Positions 1 to 8,312 of a DNA stretch of 61,212 bases are shown piece after piece. The translations under genes and the position numbers were made by a program. The notes under the pieces were generated by a model. The model worked only from the letters and a program-made list of their open reading frames with translations, searched no databases and was not told the DNA's origin. Source of the DNA: Deltaproteobacteria bacterium (GTDB lineage Bacteria; Desulfobacterota_B; Binatia; UBA9968); contig VBKY01000041.1 of the NCBI GenBank assembly GCA_005879255.1, positions 482 through 61,693 of the forward strand, written 5' to 3'. Positions within the stretch are counted from its first letter, which is position 1. Each line of letters opens with the position of its first letter.

Positions 1-179
1 GCTGCTCGGTACAGCCGATTTAGTAGCCGGGGCATGAAAGGACTTTTGGTAGTCTCCGGTCAGGTAATATGACGGCTTGAAAGTAGACGCGTCACCGTTG
101 TAAGGCTTGGGCAACAGTCGTATCCGAGCGTTAATATCGCGATCATTGGACCGTAAAGAGTCGTTCAAAGGAGGGTGAC
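1..179. other. Non-coding leader at window edge
   Basis: I see no convincing coding frame here. A strong ribosome binding site (AAAGGAGGG, about 168-176) sits just before the ATG at 180 and fixes the start of the first gene. The rest may be promoter region or the tail of a feature outside the window. Confidence 0.4.
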
Positions 180-1163
180 ATGGTCGTCTTTTCGGGGATT
201 GCGGTTGCTCTTCTTATTCTCTTCCTACCGCTCAGGGCCGTGGCGCAGGACAAGCCTAAGATTTATCTTGGTGCGTCAAGCAAGACACTTGGATACAGCC
301 CATTGTGGGTCGCGACAAAGAAGGGATTTTTCGACCAGCAAAGTCTCGATGTTCAGCTGGTGCTTCTGCGCGGGGTGCCGATGACGGTGCAAGCGCTCGC
401 GGCAAGTTCTTTACATATCGGGTCGGGAGGGCCGGAACCTTATATTGAAGCTTCGGAACGCGGCCTCGATTTCGTCGTCACCGGCGGGATCATCAACGGC
501 ATTGCGCAGTTCCTGATTGCCGGGAAGAATTATAAAAACTACGAGGACCTTCGGGGCGCGACCTTTGGTACTGCTTCGCTGACAGGCGGCACGATCACCG
601 CGCTTAGAGAAGCGCTCAAGCTCAAGGGACTAGAGTATCCACGGGACTATAAATTACTCATCATCGCTGGCGGATCATCGGCCAACCTCGCCGCGCTCCA
701 GTCCGGCCAAATCGCCGCCACAACGGTTGCGGTGCCGCTAAACTATGCGGCTGAGGAATCGGGACTTAACGTGATCGGTAGGCTGAGCGAAGGCATCCCA
801 CACTTTCAAACTAATGCATTGGTTACGCGACGCTCATGGGCGGAAAAAAACCGCCCGGTCATGGTACGCTTCATGAAAGCGATGGTGCTCACGTTTCGTT
901 GGATGTTCGAAAACCGCGACGCGGCGGTGGAATTTTTGTCAAAGGAAATGGAGCTCAAACCTGCTCACGCGCGCAAAGGATGGGAGTTCTACACGCAAAA
1001 TCGCTTTTGGCCGCCGGACGGCGATGTGATCATGGAAGGAATGAAAACCAACATTCGCATCTACGCGGAGCAAACCGGGGCGAAGGGTTCGTTGCCTGAT
1101 GTGGGCAAGTACGTCGATCAGAGTTATCTGCGTGAGGCGATAAAAGACATCGATAAAAAATAG
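180..1163 (+). CDS. NMT1/SsuA-like ABC transporter substrate-binding protein
   Basis: This is a predicted periplasmic ligand-binding protein of the NMT1/THI5/SsuA type, a family that binds small organic ligands such as sulfonates, nitrate or pyrimidine precursors. The first 22 or so residues form a signal peptide (VFSGIAVALLILFLPLRAVA, probably cut near AQD). The mature protein opens with the usual family layout (SPLWVATKKGFFDQQSLDVQ, then an LLRG and GGPEP stretch), and its length of 327 residues is normal. The start is fixed by AAAGGAGGG directly upstream. No permease or ATPase gene is adjacent; the next genes are CoA-dependent catabolic enzymes on the same strand. The ligand cannot be read from the sequence; a carboxylate or aromatic acid used by the downstream enzymes is an inference. 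Confidence 0.85.
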   Translation: MVVFSGIAVALLILFLPLRAVAQDKPKIYLGASSKTLGYSPLWVATKKGFFDQQSLDVQLVLLRGVPMTVQALAASSLHIGSGGPEPYIEASERGLDFVVTGGIINGIAQFLIAGKNYKNYEDLRGATFGTASLTGGTITALREALKLKGLEYPRDYKLLIIAGGSSANLAALQSGQIAATTVAVPLNYAAEESGLNVIGRLSEGIPHFQTNALVTRRSWAEKNRPVMVRFMKAMVLTFRWMFENRDAAVEFLSKEMELKPAHARKGWEFYTQNRFWPPDGDVIMEGMKTNIRIYAEQTGAKGSLPDVGKYVDQSYLREAIKDIDKK

Positions 1164-1345
1164 CCACTTGTACTGTTACCCGCTGCTAGATTTCCTGAAA
1201 GCATCCGTTTATTGCAAAGCTTTTGAATGACACGCGCTCAAGGCCGCCGCCGGTGAATAGTTTCGCTCGGTTTTCTTGCGCTTCTTCTTACCTAGTGTTA
1301 CTTGTGCGATGGTAGTAAGTGACCGCTGTCGAGGAAAAAATCTAT

Positions 1346-2134
1346 ATGGCCGATCATGTTCTTTTCGAGCAAAAAGGTCCTGTGGCGATTGTCACCATCA
1401 ACCGGCCGGAGCGCATGAACGCGCTCGGCACTGATGTACGCCAGGGACTTATCGATGCGTTTTTAAAAGTCCGCCATGAACCGTCGATTCGTGTGGCGAT
1501 CGTCACCGGGGCGGGCGACAAAGCGTTCTCGGCCGGCGCGGATCTGAAGGAACGCAATGAAATCTTCAAAAAGAAGCCCTATCGCGTCGGGCCGGATTAT
1601 GGCGCGTTGGATGAACCGCCGCATTCCAGCACGATCGTCATTGAAACCTACAAGCCGGTGATCGCAGCTGTCAACGGTTACGCGCTCGCGGGAGGATGCG
1701 AGCTGGCTTTGGCCTGCGACATTCGCATCGCTTCGGAAAACGCTCGTTTCGGCTTGCCGGAGGCCAAGCGCGGCCGCGGCGCCAATTTCGCGACTGTGAT
1801 GCTGCAATACTTGATTCCGCGCGGCATCGCCATGGAAATGCTTTTTACCGGCGAGCCGATATCGGCACAAGATGCGCTGCGATTCGGCCTGGTCAATCGG
1901 CTGGTGCCGCTGCCCGAACTATTACCGACCGCGATTACCCTGGCGGAGAAGATCGCCGAGAATGCGCCGGTTTCTCTGCGGCGGATTAAAGAACTGTCTG
2001 TGAAATCCATCGGCTCCCCGCTTTTGTTCGCTCTCAAAATGGCGCCGGGACCGAGCCCTTATGAAAGCCAGGACGCCAGAGAGGGAGCGAAAGCGTTCGC
2101 AGAGAAGCGACCCACGAATTTTAAGGGTGAATGA
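1346..2134 (+). CDS. Enoyl-CoA hydratase/isomerase family protein
   Basis: This is a crotonase-fold enzyme, probably hydrating or isomerising an enoyl-CoA. Visible features are the N-terminal VTINRPERMNALG motif, the first oxyanion-hole segment (AFSAGADLKERN) and the second (VNGYALAGGCELALACDIRIA), followed by FGLPEAKRG, where the Glu matches a catalytic position in many hydratases. At about 262 residues it has the typical family length. I prefer the ATG at 1346 (MADHVLFEQK), preceded by GAGGAAA, over an in-frame GTG at 1319. It heads a same-strand run with an HMG-CoA-lyase-like aldolase, an ADP-forming acyl-CoA synthetase and a TctC binding protein. Together they suggest breakdown of a carboxylic acid as its CoA thioester; the exact substrate is unknown. 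Confidence 0.88.
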   Translation: MADHVLFEQKGPVAIVTINRPERMNALGTDVRQGLIDAFLKVRHEPSIRVAIVTGAGDKAFSAGADLKERNEIFKKKPYRVGPDYGALDEPPHSSTIVIETYKPVIAAVNGYALAGGCELALACDIRIASENARFGLPEAKRGRGANFATVMLQYLIPRGIAMEMLFTGEPISAQDALRFGLVNRLVPLPELLPTAITLAEKIAENAPVSLRRIKELSVKSIGSPLLFALKMAPGPSPYESQDAREGAKAFAEKRPTNFKGE

Positions 2135-2215
2135 TCGAAGGTAGATAACCAACGCAGCACTGGATAAAGGCTGCTGTTCGCATTTGCTGTTATTGTCCCA
2201 GGGCAGGAGGCATTC

Positions 2216-3385
2216 ATGAGTAACTATCCGCGAGTGATTTTGACCGAAGAAGGCATGCGCGACGGTTTACAAATCGAGCGCGCCGATATTCCAGTTGGCG
2301 ATAAGATTCGGTTGCTCGATATGCTGTCGGAAACCGGCCTGAAAGAGATTGCCGTCGGGTCTTTTGTCAGCCCGCGCTGGGTGCCGCAGATGGCTTGCAT
2401 CGATGAGCTTGTGAAGGGATTTCATCCCAAACCCGGCGTGACCTATTCCGCGACGGCGCTCAACGAGATGGGCCGCGAAAGGTTGCGACAGTATTGTCCG
2501 CCGCTCTCCGATGCGAGATACCAGGCGCAGACTCAAGTCTATCTCTGTGACGTATTTGCCCAACGCAATATCAACCGCACCATCGCGCAACAGTTGGCGC
2601 GATGGCCGAAGACGATCGAAGAAGCAAAGGAAAAAGGCGCAAAGGAAGCAGGCATAAACATCAGCGCGTCCTGGGGCTCCAATTGGACCGGCGAAGTCTC
2701 ACAAGAAGACCGCATGACGATGTTGGAACGGCAGTACAGACTGTGGGAAGAGGCGGGGATCGCGGTAACAAAAGTGGGGATCTCCGACCCGATGGGTTGG
2801 AACATGCCGGACCAAGTGGAGCGGCAATTGATCGCGATCAAAAAGCGCTGGCCGTCGATCAACAGTTTCAATCTCCATTTACACAACACGCGCGGCATGG
2901 CGCTCACATCATCATACGTATCCCTTAAAGTGCTCGATGCTACCGACACGCTGCGCCTGCAGCCCGCCATCGGCGGCATGGGCGGTTGTCCGTTTTGCGG
3001 CAACGGGCGCTCCGCGGGTTTGGCGCCGACGGAAGATTTGATCCACATGATGGACGGGATGGGTATCGAGACCGGTGTCGATCTCGAAAAGCTGATCGAA
3101 GCTGTTTGGACGGCGGAAGAGATTGTCGGCCATCCTCTGTGGGGGCATGTCTCCAAAGGCGGACCCAGGCCGAAAAGTAAGAAGCTTTATCCGGTAAACA
3201 TGCCGCTTGTCGAGACCCTCGAAGAAGCGCGCCACTTCATTAAAGGCTCAGAAGCTTATAAAGGCGCGCCGTCGCCATGGAAAGAACCGATCAAGAGTCC
3301 GCAGCGTCCGGAGACGATGAATGGCGGCGGCGATCGTCCGGCGCTGGGTACGGAACAGCCTAGTGGTCGCTGGCTGCCGTTTTAG
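2216..3385 (+). CDS. HMG-CoA lyase-like (HMGL family) aldolase
   Basis: This is a TIM-barrel C-C lyase of the HMGL/pyruvate-carboxyltransferase family. In HMG-CoA lyase the reaction cleaves 3-hydroxy-3-methylglutaryl-CoA to acetyl-CoA and acetoacetate. Family hallmarks are visible: EEGMRDGLQIE (metal-binding Asp and adjacent Arg), SFVSPRWVPQMA, the metal-binding HLHNT pair of histidines, and GGMGGCPFCGNG carrying the catalytic cysteine loop, followed by APTEDLIHMM. The protein is 389 residues, longer than the usual 300 or so, with a C-terminal extension (about residues 330-389) rich in Pro and Lys. HLHNT replaces the HCHDT of classical lyases, so the substrate may be a different 3-hydroxyacyl-CoA. 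GGAGG lies just before the ATG. Confidence 0.82.
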   Translation: MSNYPRVILTEEGMRDGLQIERADIPVGDKIRLLDMLSETGLKEIAVGSFVSPRWVPQMACIDELVKGFHPKPGVTYSATALNEMGRERLRQYCPPLSDARYQAQTQVYLCDVFAQRNINRTIAQQLARWPKTIEEAKEKGAKEAGINISASWGSNWTGEVSQEDRMTMLERQYRLWEEAGIAVTKVGISDPMGWNMPDQVERQLIAIKKRWPSINSFNLHLHNTRGMALTSSYVSLKVLDATDTLRLQPAIGGMGGCPFCGNGRSAGLAPTEDLIHMMDGMGIETGVDLEKLIEAVWTAEEIVGHPLWGHVSKGGPRPKSKKLYPVNMPLVETLEEARHFIKGSEAYKGAPSPWKEPIKSPQRPETMNGGGDRPALGTEQPSGRWLPF

Positions 3386-3430
3386 TTTTTGAATTGTGGA
3401 GACCCCGCGACATTTGGGATGCAAGAATCT

Positions 3431-3494
3431 GTCATACCGGCGAAAGCCGGTATCCATGGTGGTGGGGCGTGAACTCACAGAACCTGGATTCCCT
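3431..3494. repeat. Dispersed hairpin repeat, 'GTCATaCCGGCGaaaGCCGGtATCCA' type
   Basis: The sequence GTCATACCGGCGAAAGCCGG forms a short hairpin and is followed by ATCCA. Further on, CCTGGATTCCCT is the other half of the pattern. Similar copies lie at 6841-6925, 17096-17169 and 22699-22741, always between genes, so this is a dispersed REP-like family. It may also act as an mRNA 3' hairpin for the preceding gene. Confidence 0.65.
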
Positions 3495-3589
3495 AAATTC
3501 ACAGACGAAGTGCAACACTTATTTTGTTGCTGCGCTAGTCGCATAGCTGTTTCATTTCACTCCTAGGAAAATTTCTGGAGGAAGTCTTC

Positions 3590-5686
3590 GTGTCCGATCC
3601 GCGCGTTCGATTGCTTTTCGAACCGAATTCGCTCGCCGTCGTCGGTGCTTCATCAGATCCGTCGAAGGCGTCGGGTTTACCGTTGCGCAATGTCATCAAT
3701 TCCAAATTCACCGGTAAGATCTATCCGGTCAATCCACGCGCGCTGGAGATCGGCGGTCTCAAGTGTTATCCGAGCGTCAGCGAATTGCCCGAGGCACCCG
3801 ACGTCGCGATCTTGATGGTCGACGCGAAATTATCGCCGCAAGTCTTAGAAGAGTGCGGCAAAAAAGGAGTCAAGACCGCAATCATCGGCTCGGCGGGCTT
3901 TAGCGAATCCGGCGCCGAAGGAGCGCAGCGTCAAGCACAGCTGAGCGACATCGCAAAGCAATACGACATTCGCGTGTGCGGCCCCAACTGTCACGGCACA
4001 TTCAACGTACTCAAAGGAATTCCCTGCGGTTACGACCATTCTTTTGCGCTGCCTCTCACACCCGGTCCAGTCGCCATCGCGTCGCATAGCGGTGCGCTGC
4101 TCGGTGTATTGGGCCATCGCGCGGTGCAGGCTAATCAGGGACTCAGCTATCTGGTCAGCAACGGCAACGAGATGGATTTAGACCTTTGCGACTTTACCGA
4201 ATTCTTTCTCGAAGACGCATCGACCCAGGTAGTCGCCTTACTTATGGAAGGGCTCAAGGACGGGCCGCGCTTTCTCCAGCTGGCCGAGCGCGCGCACGAG
4301 CTCGGTAAGAAAATCGTCGTGCTCAAAGTCGGTAAGTCGGAGCGCGGCGCGATTACCACCCTGGCGCATACGGCGCGCATGGCCGGCGTCGGCGAAGTGT
4401 ACGAAGCTGCATTTCGGCAATACGGCGTCATCTCCACCGATACGGTGGAGACATTTTTGGGATCAGCGCAGATGGCGGCTCATCAACCCGTGCCGCGCGG
4501 CGGGCGCATTCTCGTCATGACTTCGAGCGGCGCAGGCGCGAGCCTGATGGCCGACAAGGCAACTGAATACGGTCTCGACCTTGCCGATATCTCCGAGGAA
4601 GCCAAAAGCTGCATTCCACAGCGCCGCACGGCGATCTTGACCAATCCTTTCGACACTGCTGGGGCGTCGCGTAGCCAGGGTTTTCTCTCCAACGTCTGCG
4701 AAGCTTTCGCACGGGATACGGCCAACGACTGTCTCTTGATGTATCTCGGGCCGCTGGCGGTGCGTCATGAGTACGCCAGGAATTTCGCCGCGGCGTCAGC
4801 AAAGTTCGGAAAACCGGCCGCTGCGATTAATTGTCTGTCCGAGGCAGATGTGCGCGATATTTTTCAAGCCGAGCATATTCCGGTATTCGACGGGGCCACC
4901 GACGCCTGTTTCAAGATGCTGCGCGCTTACATCGACTATGGAAGGTTCCTCGCGGGTCGGAGGAAAGCGCAAAGAGTGGAGCACAGCAGCAATTTGCCCC
5001 CGGCAAACGTTGCGGCGATTTTAAAAGCTCATGATGGCGCATCGATGTTGTCCCATTCGACGACGATGGAATTACTCGCCGCGTACGGCTTTCGCTGCGT
5101 GGACTTTGACCTGGTTTCGAGCCGTGATGAAGCAATGGCGGTCGTGTCCAAGATCGGTTACCCGGTGATCATGAAGGGAATCGTGCCCGACGTTGCACAC
5201 CGAAGCGATATCGGCCTGGTGAGCCGAAAAGTTTCCAGCGACGCTGAACTACAAAGAGAATACGAGGCGCTGGCAGAAAGAGCTCGAGCAGTGTCGCAGG
5301 AAAATCCTGTGATCAACGTGGAGCGCTACGTTCCGCATGATTTCGAGATTATTCTCGGCGTGAAGTACGATGCGACGTTTGGCCCCGTGATCCTGTGCGG
5401 CTTGGGCGGCATCTTCACGGAAGTGCTCAAGGATTATGCGCTTCGGCTGGCACCACTCACGATGGCGGATGCCGAGGAGATGCTGTCTTCTCTGAAGGCG
5501 TTTGGGGCTTTAAAAAAATCGCGCAAGGGAACGGCGCATATTACTTCGTTAATCGACGGGATTGTCCGGCTGGCCGATCTCGCCATCGATCTTCGCGGCA
5601 AGATAGCTGCCGTGGACGTCAATCCGATCGGACTGAATCTCGGTTCGCCGGTAATGACGGTATTGGATGCCAAGGTTCATGTGTAA
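3590..5686 (+). CDS. ADP-forming acyl-CoA synthetase (fused alpha-beta, acetate-CoA ligase type)
   Basis: This enzyme interconverts an acid plus CoA and ATP with an acyl-CoA, ADP and phosphate, so it can make ATP from a CoA thioester or activate an acid. The 698 residues show the fused layout: a CoA-binding domain (about 1-130, starting LLFEPNSLAVVGAS), a succinyl-CoA-ligase-like middle (about 150-460, with IASHSGALLG and a conserved-looking LAHTARMAG segment), and a C-terminal ATP-grasp domain (about 475-698, with YPVIMKGIVPDVAHRSDIG and GLGGIFTEVLKD). Start is GTG at 3590 after CTGGAGGAAG. It follows the ECH and HMGL genes, which fits a CoA-ester catabolic module. The acyl substrate is not identifiable from sequence. 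Confidence 0.87.
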   Translation: MSDPRVRLLFEPNSLAVVGASSDPSKASGLPLRNVINSKFTGKIYPVNPRALEIGGLKCYPSVSELPEAPDVAILMVDAKLSPQVLEECGKKGVKTAIIGSAGFSESGAEGAQRQAQLSDIAKQYDIRVCGPNCHGTFNVLKGIPCGYDHSFALPLTPGPVAIASHSGALLGVLGHRAVQANQGLSYLVSNGNEMDLDLCDFTEFFLEDASTQVVALLMEGLKDGPRFLQLAERAHELGKKIVVLKVGKSERGAITTLAHTARMAGVGEVYEAAFRQYGVISTDTVETFLGSAQMAAHQPVPRGGRILVMTSSGAGASLMADKATEYGLDLADISEEAKSCIPQRRTAILTNPFDTAGASRSQGFLSNVCEAFARDTANDCLLMYLGPLAVRHEYARNFAAASAKFGKPAAAINCLSEADVRDIFQAEHIPVFDGATDACFKMLRAYIDYGRFLAGRRKAQRVEHSSNLPPANVAAILKAHDGASMLSHSTTMELLAAYGFRCVDFDLVSSRDEAMAVVSKIGYPVIMKGIVPDVAHRSDIGLVSRKVSSDAELQREYEALAERARAVSQENPVINVERYVPHDFEIILGVKYDATFGPVILCGLGGIFTEVLKDYALRLAPLTMADAEEMLSSLKAFGALKKSRKGTAHITSLIDGIVRLADLAIDLRGKIAAVDVNPIGLNLGSPVMTVLDAKVHV

Positions 5687-5705
5687 GATAGCGGAGGCGC
5701 GACAG

Positions 5706-6767
5706 ATGAAAAATATTCTAACGCTCAAGAGTTTTCTGTTTTGCCTGCTCGCAATGATTACTTTCGGTATTGCTGCGTCGACCGATCTTGCCGCGCAAGG
5801 TGAAACTGACTTCAAAGGAAAAACAATCCGTCTCATCATTGGGACGAGCACCGGCGGCGGAGTCGATCTTTACGCGCGCGTGGTCGCGCAGTTTCTCGGC
5901 AGGCATTTGCCCGGCGAGCCGGTCCTTGTGCCGCAGAACATGCCGGGCGCCAGCTCCGTCGTGGCTGCCAACTATGTCTACAACATGGCGAAGCCGGACG
6001 GTCTTATATTGGGCGCGTTACAAGGCGGAGCATTCTTCGATCAGATCCTAGGACACGACACCGCGAAATTCGACTGGGCCAGGTTCACCTGGATTGGTTC
6101 GCCCGAACGGCTTGAGGCGCAGCTTTACGTGCGAGCGGACAGCCCGTACAAGACGCTCGAAGATATTCGACGCGCTGCGGAACCGCCGCGCTGCGGCGGC
6201 GCGGGCACAGGAGCGACCGGCTATTTCGTTCCGAAAGTTTTGGAAGAAACTCTCGGGCTTAAGTTCAAGACGGTCACGGGCTACCAAAGCGGCGGCGAGA
6301 TCGATATCGCCGTGGAACGCGGCGAGCTCCATTGCCGCGCGTTCGACATCGGCAGCTTCGTCGGCCGGGATCCGACGCGAACCTGGTTCAAAAACGGCTT
6401 CGTCAAGAGCCTGATTCAGACTGGCAAAAGGCGCGATGCCAGGCTCGGCGACGTGCCGACCCTCTATGAGTTAATGGACAAGCAAAAAACCCCTGATGCG
6501 CTTCGGCGCATGGCAACCGTAGTTCTTTCATCAGGTGGGTTCGGCCGGCCCATGGTGGCACCGCCCGGGATGGCAGCCGACCTCGCCCGCACGATCCGCA
6601 CCGGCTACGAAAAGATGCTCAAGGATCCCGAGTTTATCGCCGAGGTGAAAAAACGTCGCTACGACTTGGAGCCGGTGTCGTGGGACGAGATGCAGAACCT
6701 GGCGAAAGAAGTCACCGGTCAGCCGGCGGACGTCATGGAACGCGTGAAGAAGATTTTGGAGAATTGA
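5706..6767 (+). CDS. TctC/Bug-type tripartite tricarboxylate transporter substrate-binding protein
   Basis: This is a predicted periplasmic binding protein of the TctC/Bug family, which binds carboxylates. The signal peptide spans about residues 1-33 (LKSFLFCLLAMITFGIAAS). The mature part has the family pattern KGKTIRLIIGTSTGGGVDLYAR, the NMPGASSVVAANYVYN segment and ending region EVKKRRYDLEPVSWDEM. The ATG at 5706 is chosen over one at 5667 because GGAGG at 5693-5697 precedes it and a signal peptide begins there; it starts 20 bases after the synthetase stop. No TctA or TctB membrane gene is nearby. Co-linearity with the CoA enzymes suggests it captures the acid they degrade, which is an inference. 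Confidence 0.87.
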   Translation: MKNILTLKSFLFCLLAMITFGIAASTDLAAQGETDFKGKTIRLIIGTSTGGGVDLYARVVAQFLGRHLPGEPVLVPQNMPGASSVVAANYVYNMAKPDGLILGALQGGAFFDQILGHDTAKFDWARFTWIGSPERLEAQLYVRADSPYKTLEDIRRAAEPPRCGGAGTGATGYFVPKVLEETLGLKFKTVTGYQSGGEIDIAVERGELHCRAFDIGSFVGRDPTRTWFKNGFVKSLIQTGKRRDARLGDVPTLYELMDKQKTPDALRRMATVVLSSGGFGRPMVAPPGMAADLARTIRTGYEKMLKDPEFIAEVKKRRYDLEPVSWDEMQNLAKEVTGQPADVMERVKKILEN

Positions 6768-6840
6768 GCGGAGCCCGCGGAACGTCCCTCGGTCCAATCC
6801 GAAGGGTCCCATCAATCACAAATCGGCTGCCTCCCGATTC

Positions 6841-6925
6841 CGTCATCCCGGCGGATGCCTGAATCCAGTCTTTCTTCTTTTATGGCACTCCTGCATCGGC
6901 CTGGATGCCCGGCGCCGGCATGACG
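6841..6925. repeat. Dispersed hairpin repeat, inverted pair
   Basis: CGTCATCCCGGCGGATGCCTGAATCCAG (6841-6868) is matched in opposite orientation by CTGGATGCCCGGCGCCGGCATGACG (6901-6925). The pair lies between the convergent ends of the TctC gene and the acyl-CoA dehydrogenase gene. It belongs to the same family as the copies at 3431, 17096 and 22699 and could terminate transcription from both sides. Confidence 0.65.
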
Positions 6926-6971
6926 CACTTTCATTCCGCATCAAATTGAGGGACTTCAACCATTCCCAAAA

Positions 6972-8135
6972 TCAGTGACGCGCGCGGATTAGATTTTGCC
7001 CGAGGCGCCAGCGCAGCACTTCGTTGGCGCCTTCGGTGATTCGGGTGCTGCGAATCTGACGGTACCACCATTCGAGAGGCAATTCTTTCATTAAGCCTAA
7101 TCCGCCGTGGATCTGGATCGCGCGGTCGATGACGCGACTTGCCATCTCAGTAGCCATTACTTTGACCATATAAGAGAGATCGCGCACATCTTCATCCCGA
7201 TCCACGCGCCAGGCGCACTCGTAAACCACATTCCGCACCGCGTGCAGCTCCATTGCCGAGTCGGCGATCATAAACTGGATTGCTTGGCGATCGGCGAGCG
7301 GCCGGCCGAACGTGACGCGAACTTTGGAATATTCGATCATCATGTCGAGCGCGCGCCGTGCAATGCCCACCGGCCGCGCGCCGTGGCCTCTGATCCTGCC
7401 TTCGCCGATCCATTTTTGCGCAAGGGAAAAGCCCCCGCCGATCGGACCAATCACGTTCGCCCGCGGCACGCGCACGTTGTCGAAAAGAATTTGCCATGGC
7501 GCTTCGCCCATCATCGTCGGCCACTGTCGTTCGAGGACGACACCCGAGCTCTTTAGATCAACCGCGAAACAGGTGATTCCGCCGCGCGCCTTTTTCTCCG
7601 GATCGGTCACCGCCATGAGCTGAGTGTAATCGGCGCGCCCCGCGCCGGTGATGAAACGCTTGGTGCCGTTAATGATGAACCAGTCGCCATCTTGCACCGC
7701 GCGCGTGCGCATGTTCGCGGGGTCGCTGCCTGCGTCAGGCTCCGTCTGGGCAAAGCAAAATTTAATTTCGCCGCGTAGCACTGGTTTCAGAAATCGTTCT
7801 TTCTGTTCCTCATTGCAGTGAAACAGCACGGGCCTGACTTCCGGTCCAAAGAGTTCAAGGCCGCGGAAGGGTAGAGAAGCCGCGCGAGCGATTTCCTCGT
7901 GAATCACGCAGCGCGGCAAAAGTCCGAGGCCGGCGCCGCCGTACTCTGCGGGCACGTCGAGCATCCAGAGTCCCATGGCCTTGGTTTTTTCCTGGAGCGG
8001 CTTGAGCAGATGCTCCGGCATCGCCGTTTCACTGTCGTGCCGGTACTCGTGCTCCAGCGGAATCAGTTCCTTGTCGACGAAGCGGCGCACAGTGTCTTTT
8101 AGGATTTGAATTTCTTCGGGTAGGTTGAAGTCCAT
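6972..8135 (-). CDS. Acyl-CoA dehydrogenase family protein
   Basis: This is an FAD-dependent acyl-CoA dehydrogenase that would introduce a 2,3-double bond into an acyl-CoA and pass electrons to ETF. The 387 residues match the family length. Visible signatures are CFAQTEPDAGSDPANMRTRA (flavin and substrate loop), the MAVTDPEKKARGGITCF middle strand region, and the C-terminal helix block IHGGLGLMKELPLEWWYRQI followed by RITEGANEVLRW, the region where the catalytic Glu usually sits. The gene runs opposite to the preceding cluster and shares its strand with the FAH-family gene upstream; their gap holds a repeat. The ribosome binding site is weak (GAAGAAAGA). Substrate chain type cannot be told. 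Confidence 0.88.
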   Translation of the reverse strand: MDFNLPEEIQILKDTVRRFVDKELIPLEHEYRHDSETAMPEHLLKPLQEKTKAMGLWMLDVPAEYGGAGLGLLPRCVIHEEIARAASLPFRGLELFGPEVRPVLFHCNEEQKERFLKPVLRGEIKFCFAQTEPDAGSDPANMRTRAVQDGDWFIINGTKRFITGAGRADYTQLMAVTDPEKKARGGITCFAVDLKSSGVVLERQWPTMMGEAPWQILFDNVRVPRANVIGPIGGGFSLAQKWIGEGRIRGHGARPVGIARRALDMMIEYSKVRVTFGRPLADRQAIQFMIADSAMELHAVRNVVYECAWRVDRDEDVRDLSYMVKVMATEMASRVIDRAIQIHGGLGLMKELPLEWWYRQIRSTRITEGANEVLRWRLGQNLIRARH

Positions 8136-8198
8136 GAGTATCTTTCTTCGTTGGTTATGATTCGTTTTGTATCCGGGTGCGGATGGCGAGATTAAGAA

Positions 8199-8263
8199 AG
8201 ATTTCTCGCTTCGCTCGAAATGACACCCAAGCTATCTGTCATCTCGAACGAAGTGAGAGATCT
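8199..8263. repeat. Dispersed inverted repeat, 'TGTCATCTCGAACGAAGTGAGAGATCT' type
   Basis: AGATTTCTCGCTTCGCTCGAAATGACA faces TGTCATCTCGAACGAAGTGAGAGATCT, giving an imperfect inverted repeat that folds into a long hairpin. A closely similar copy occurs at about 59954-60025. It lies in the 177-bp gap between the FAH-family and acyl-CoA dehydrogenase genes, which share a strand. Confidence 0.6.
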
Positions 8264-8312
8264 TGACCGCACTGAATCACCGATTTCTGCAACCGTCGGA
8301 TTGCACATAGAG

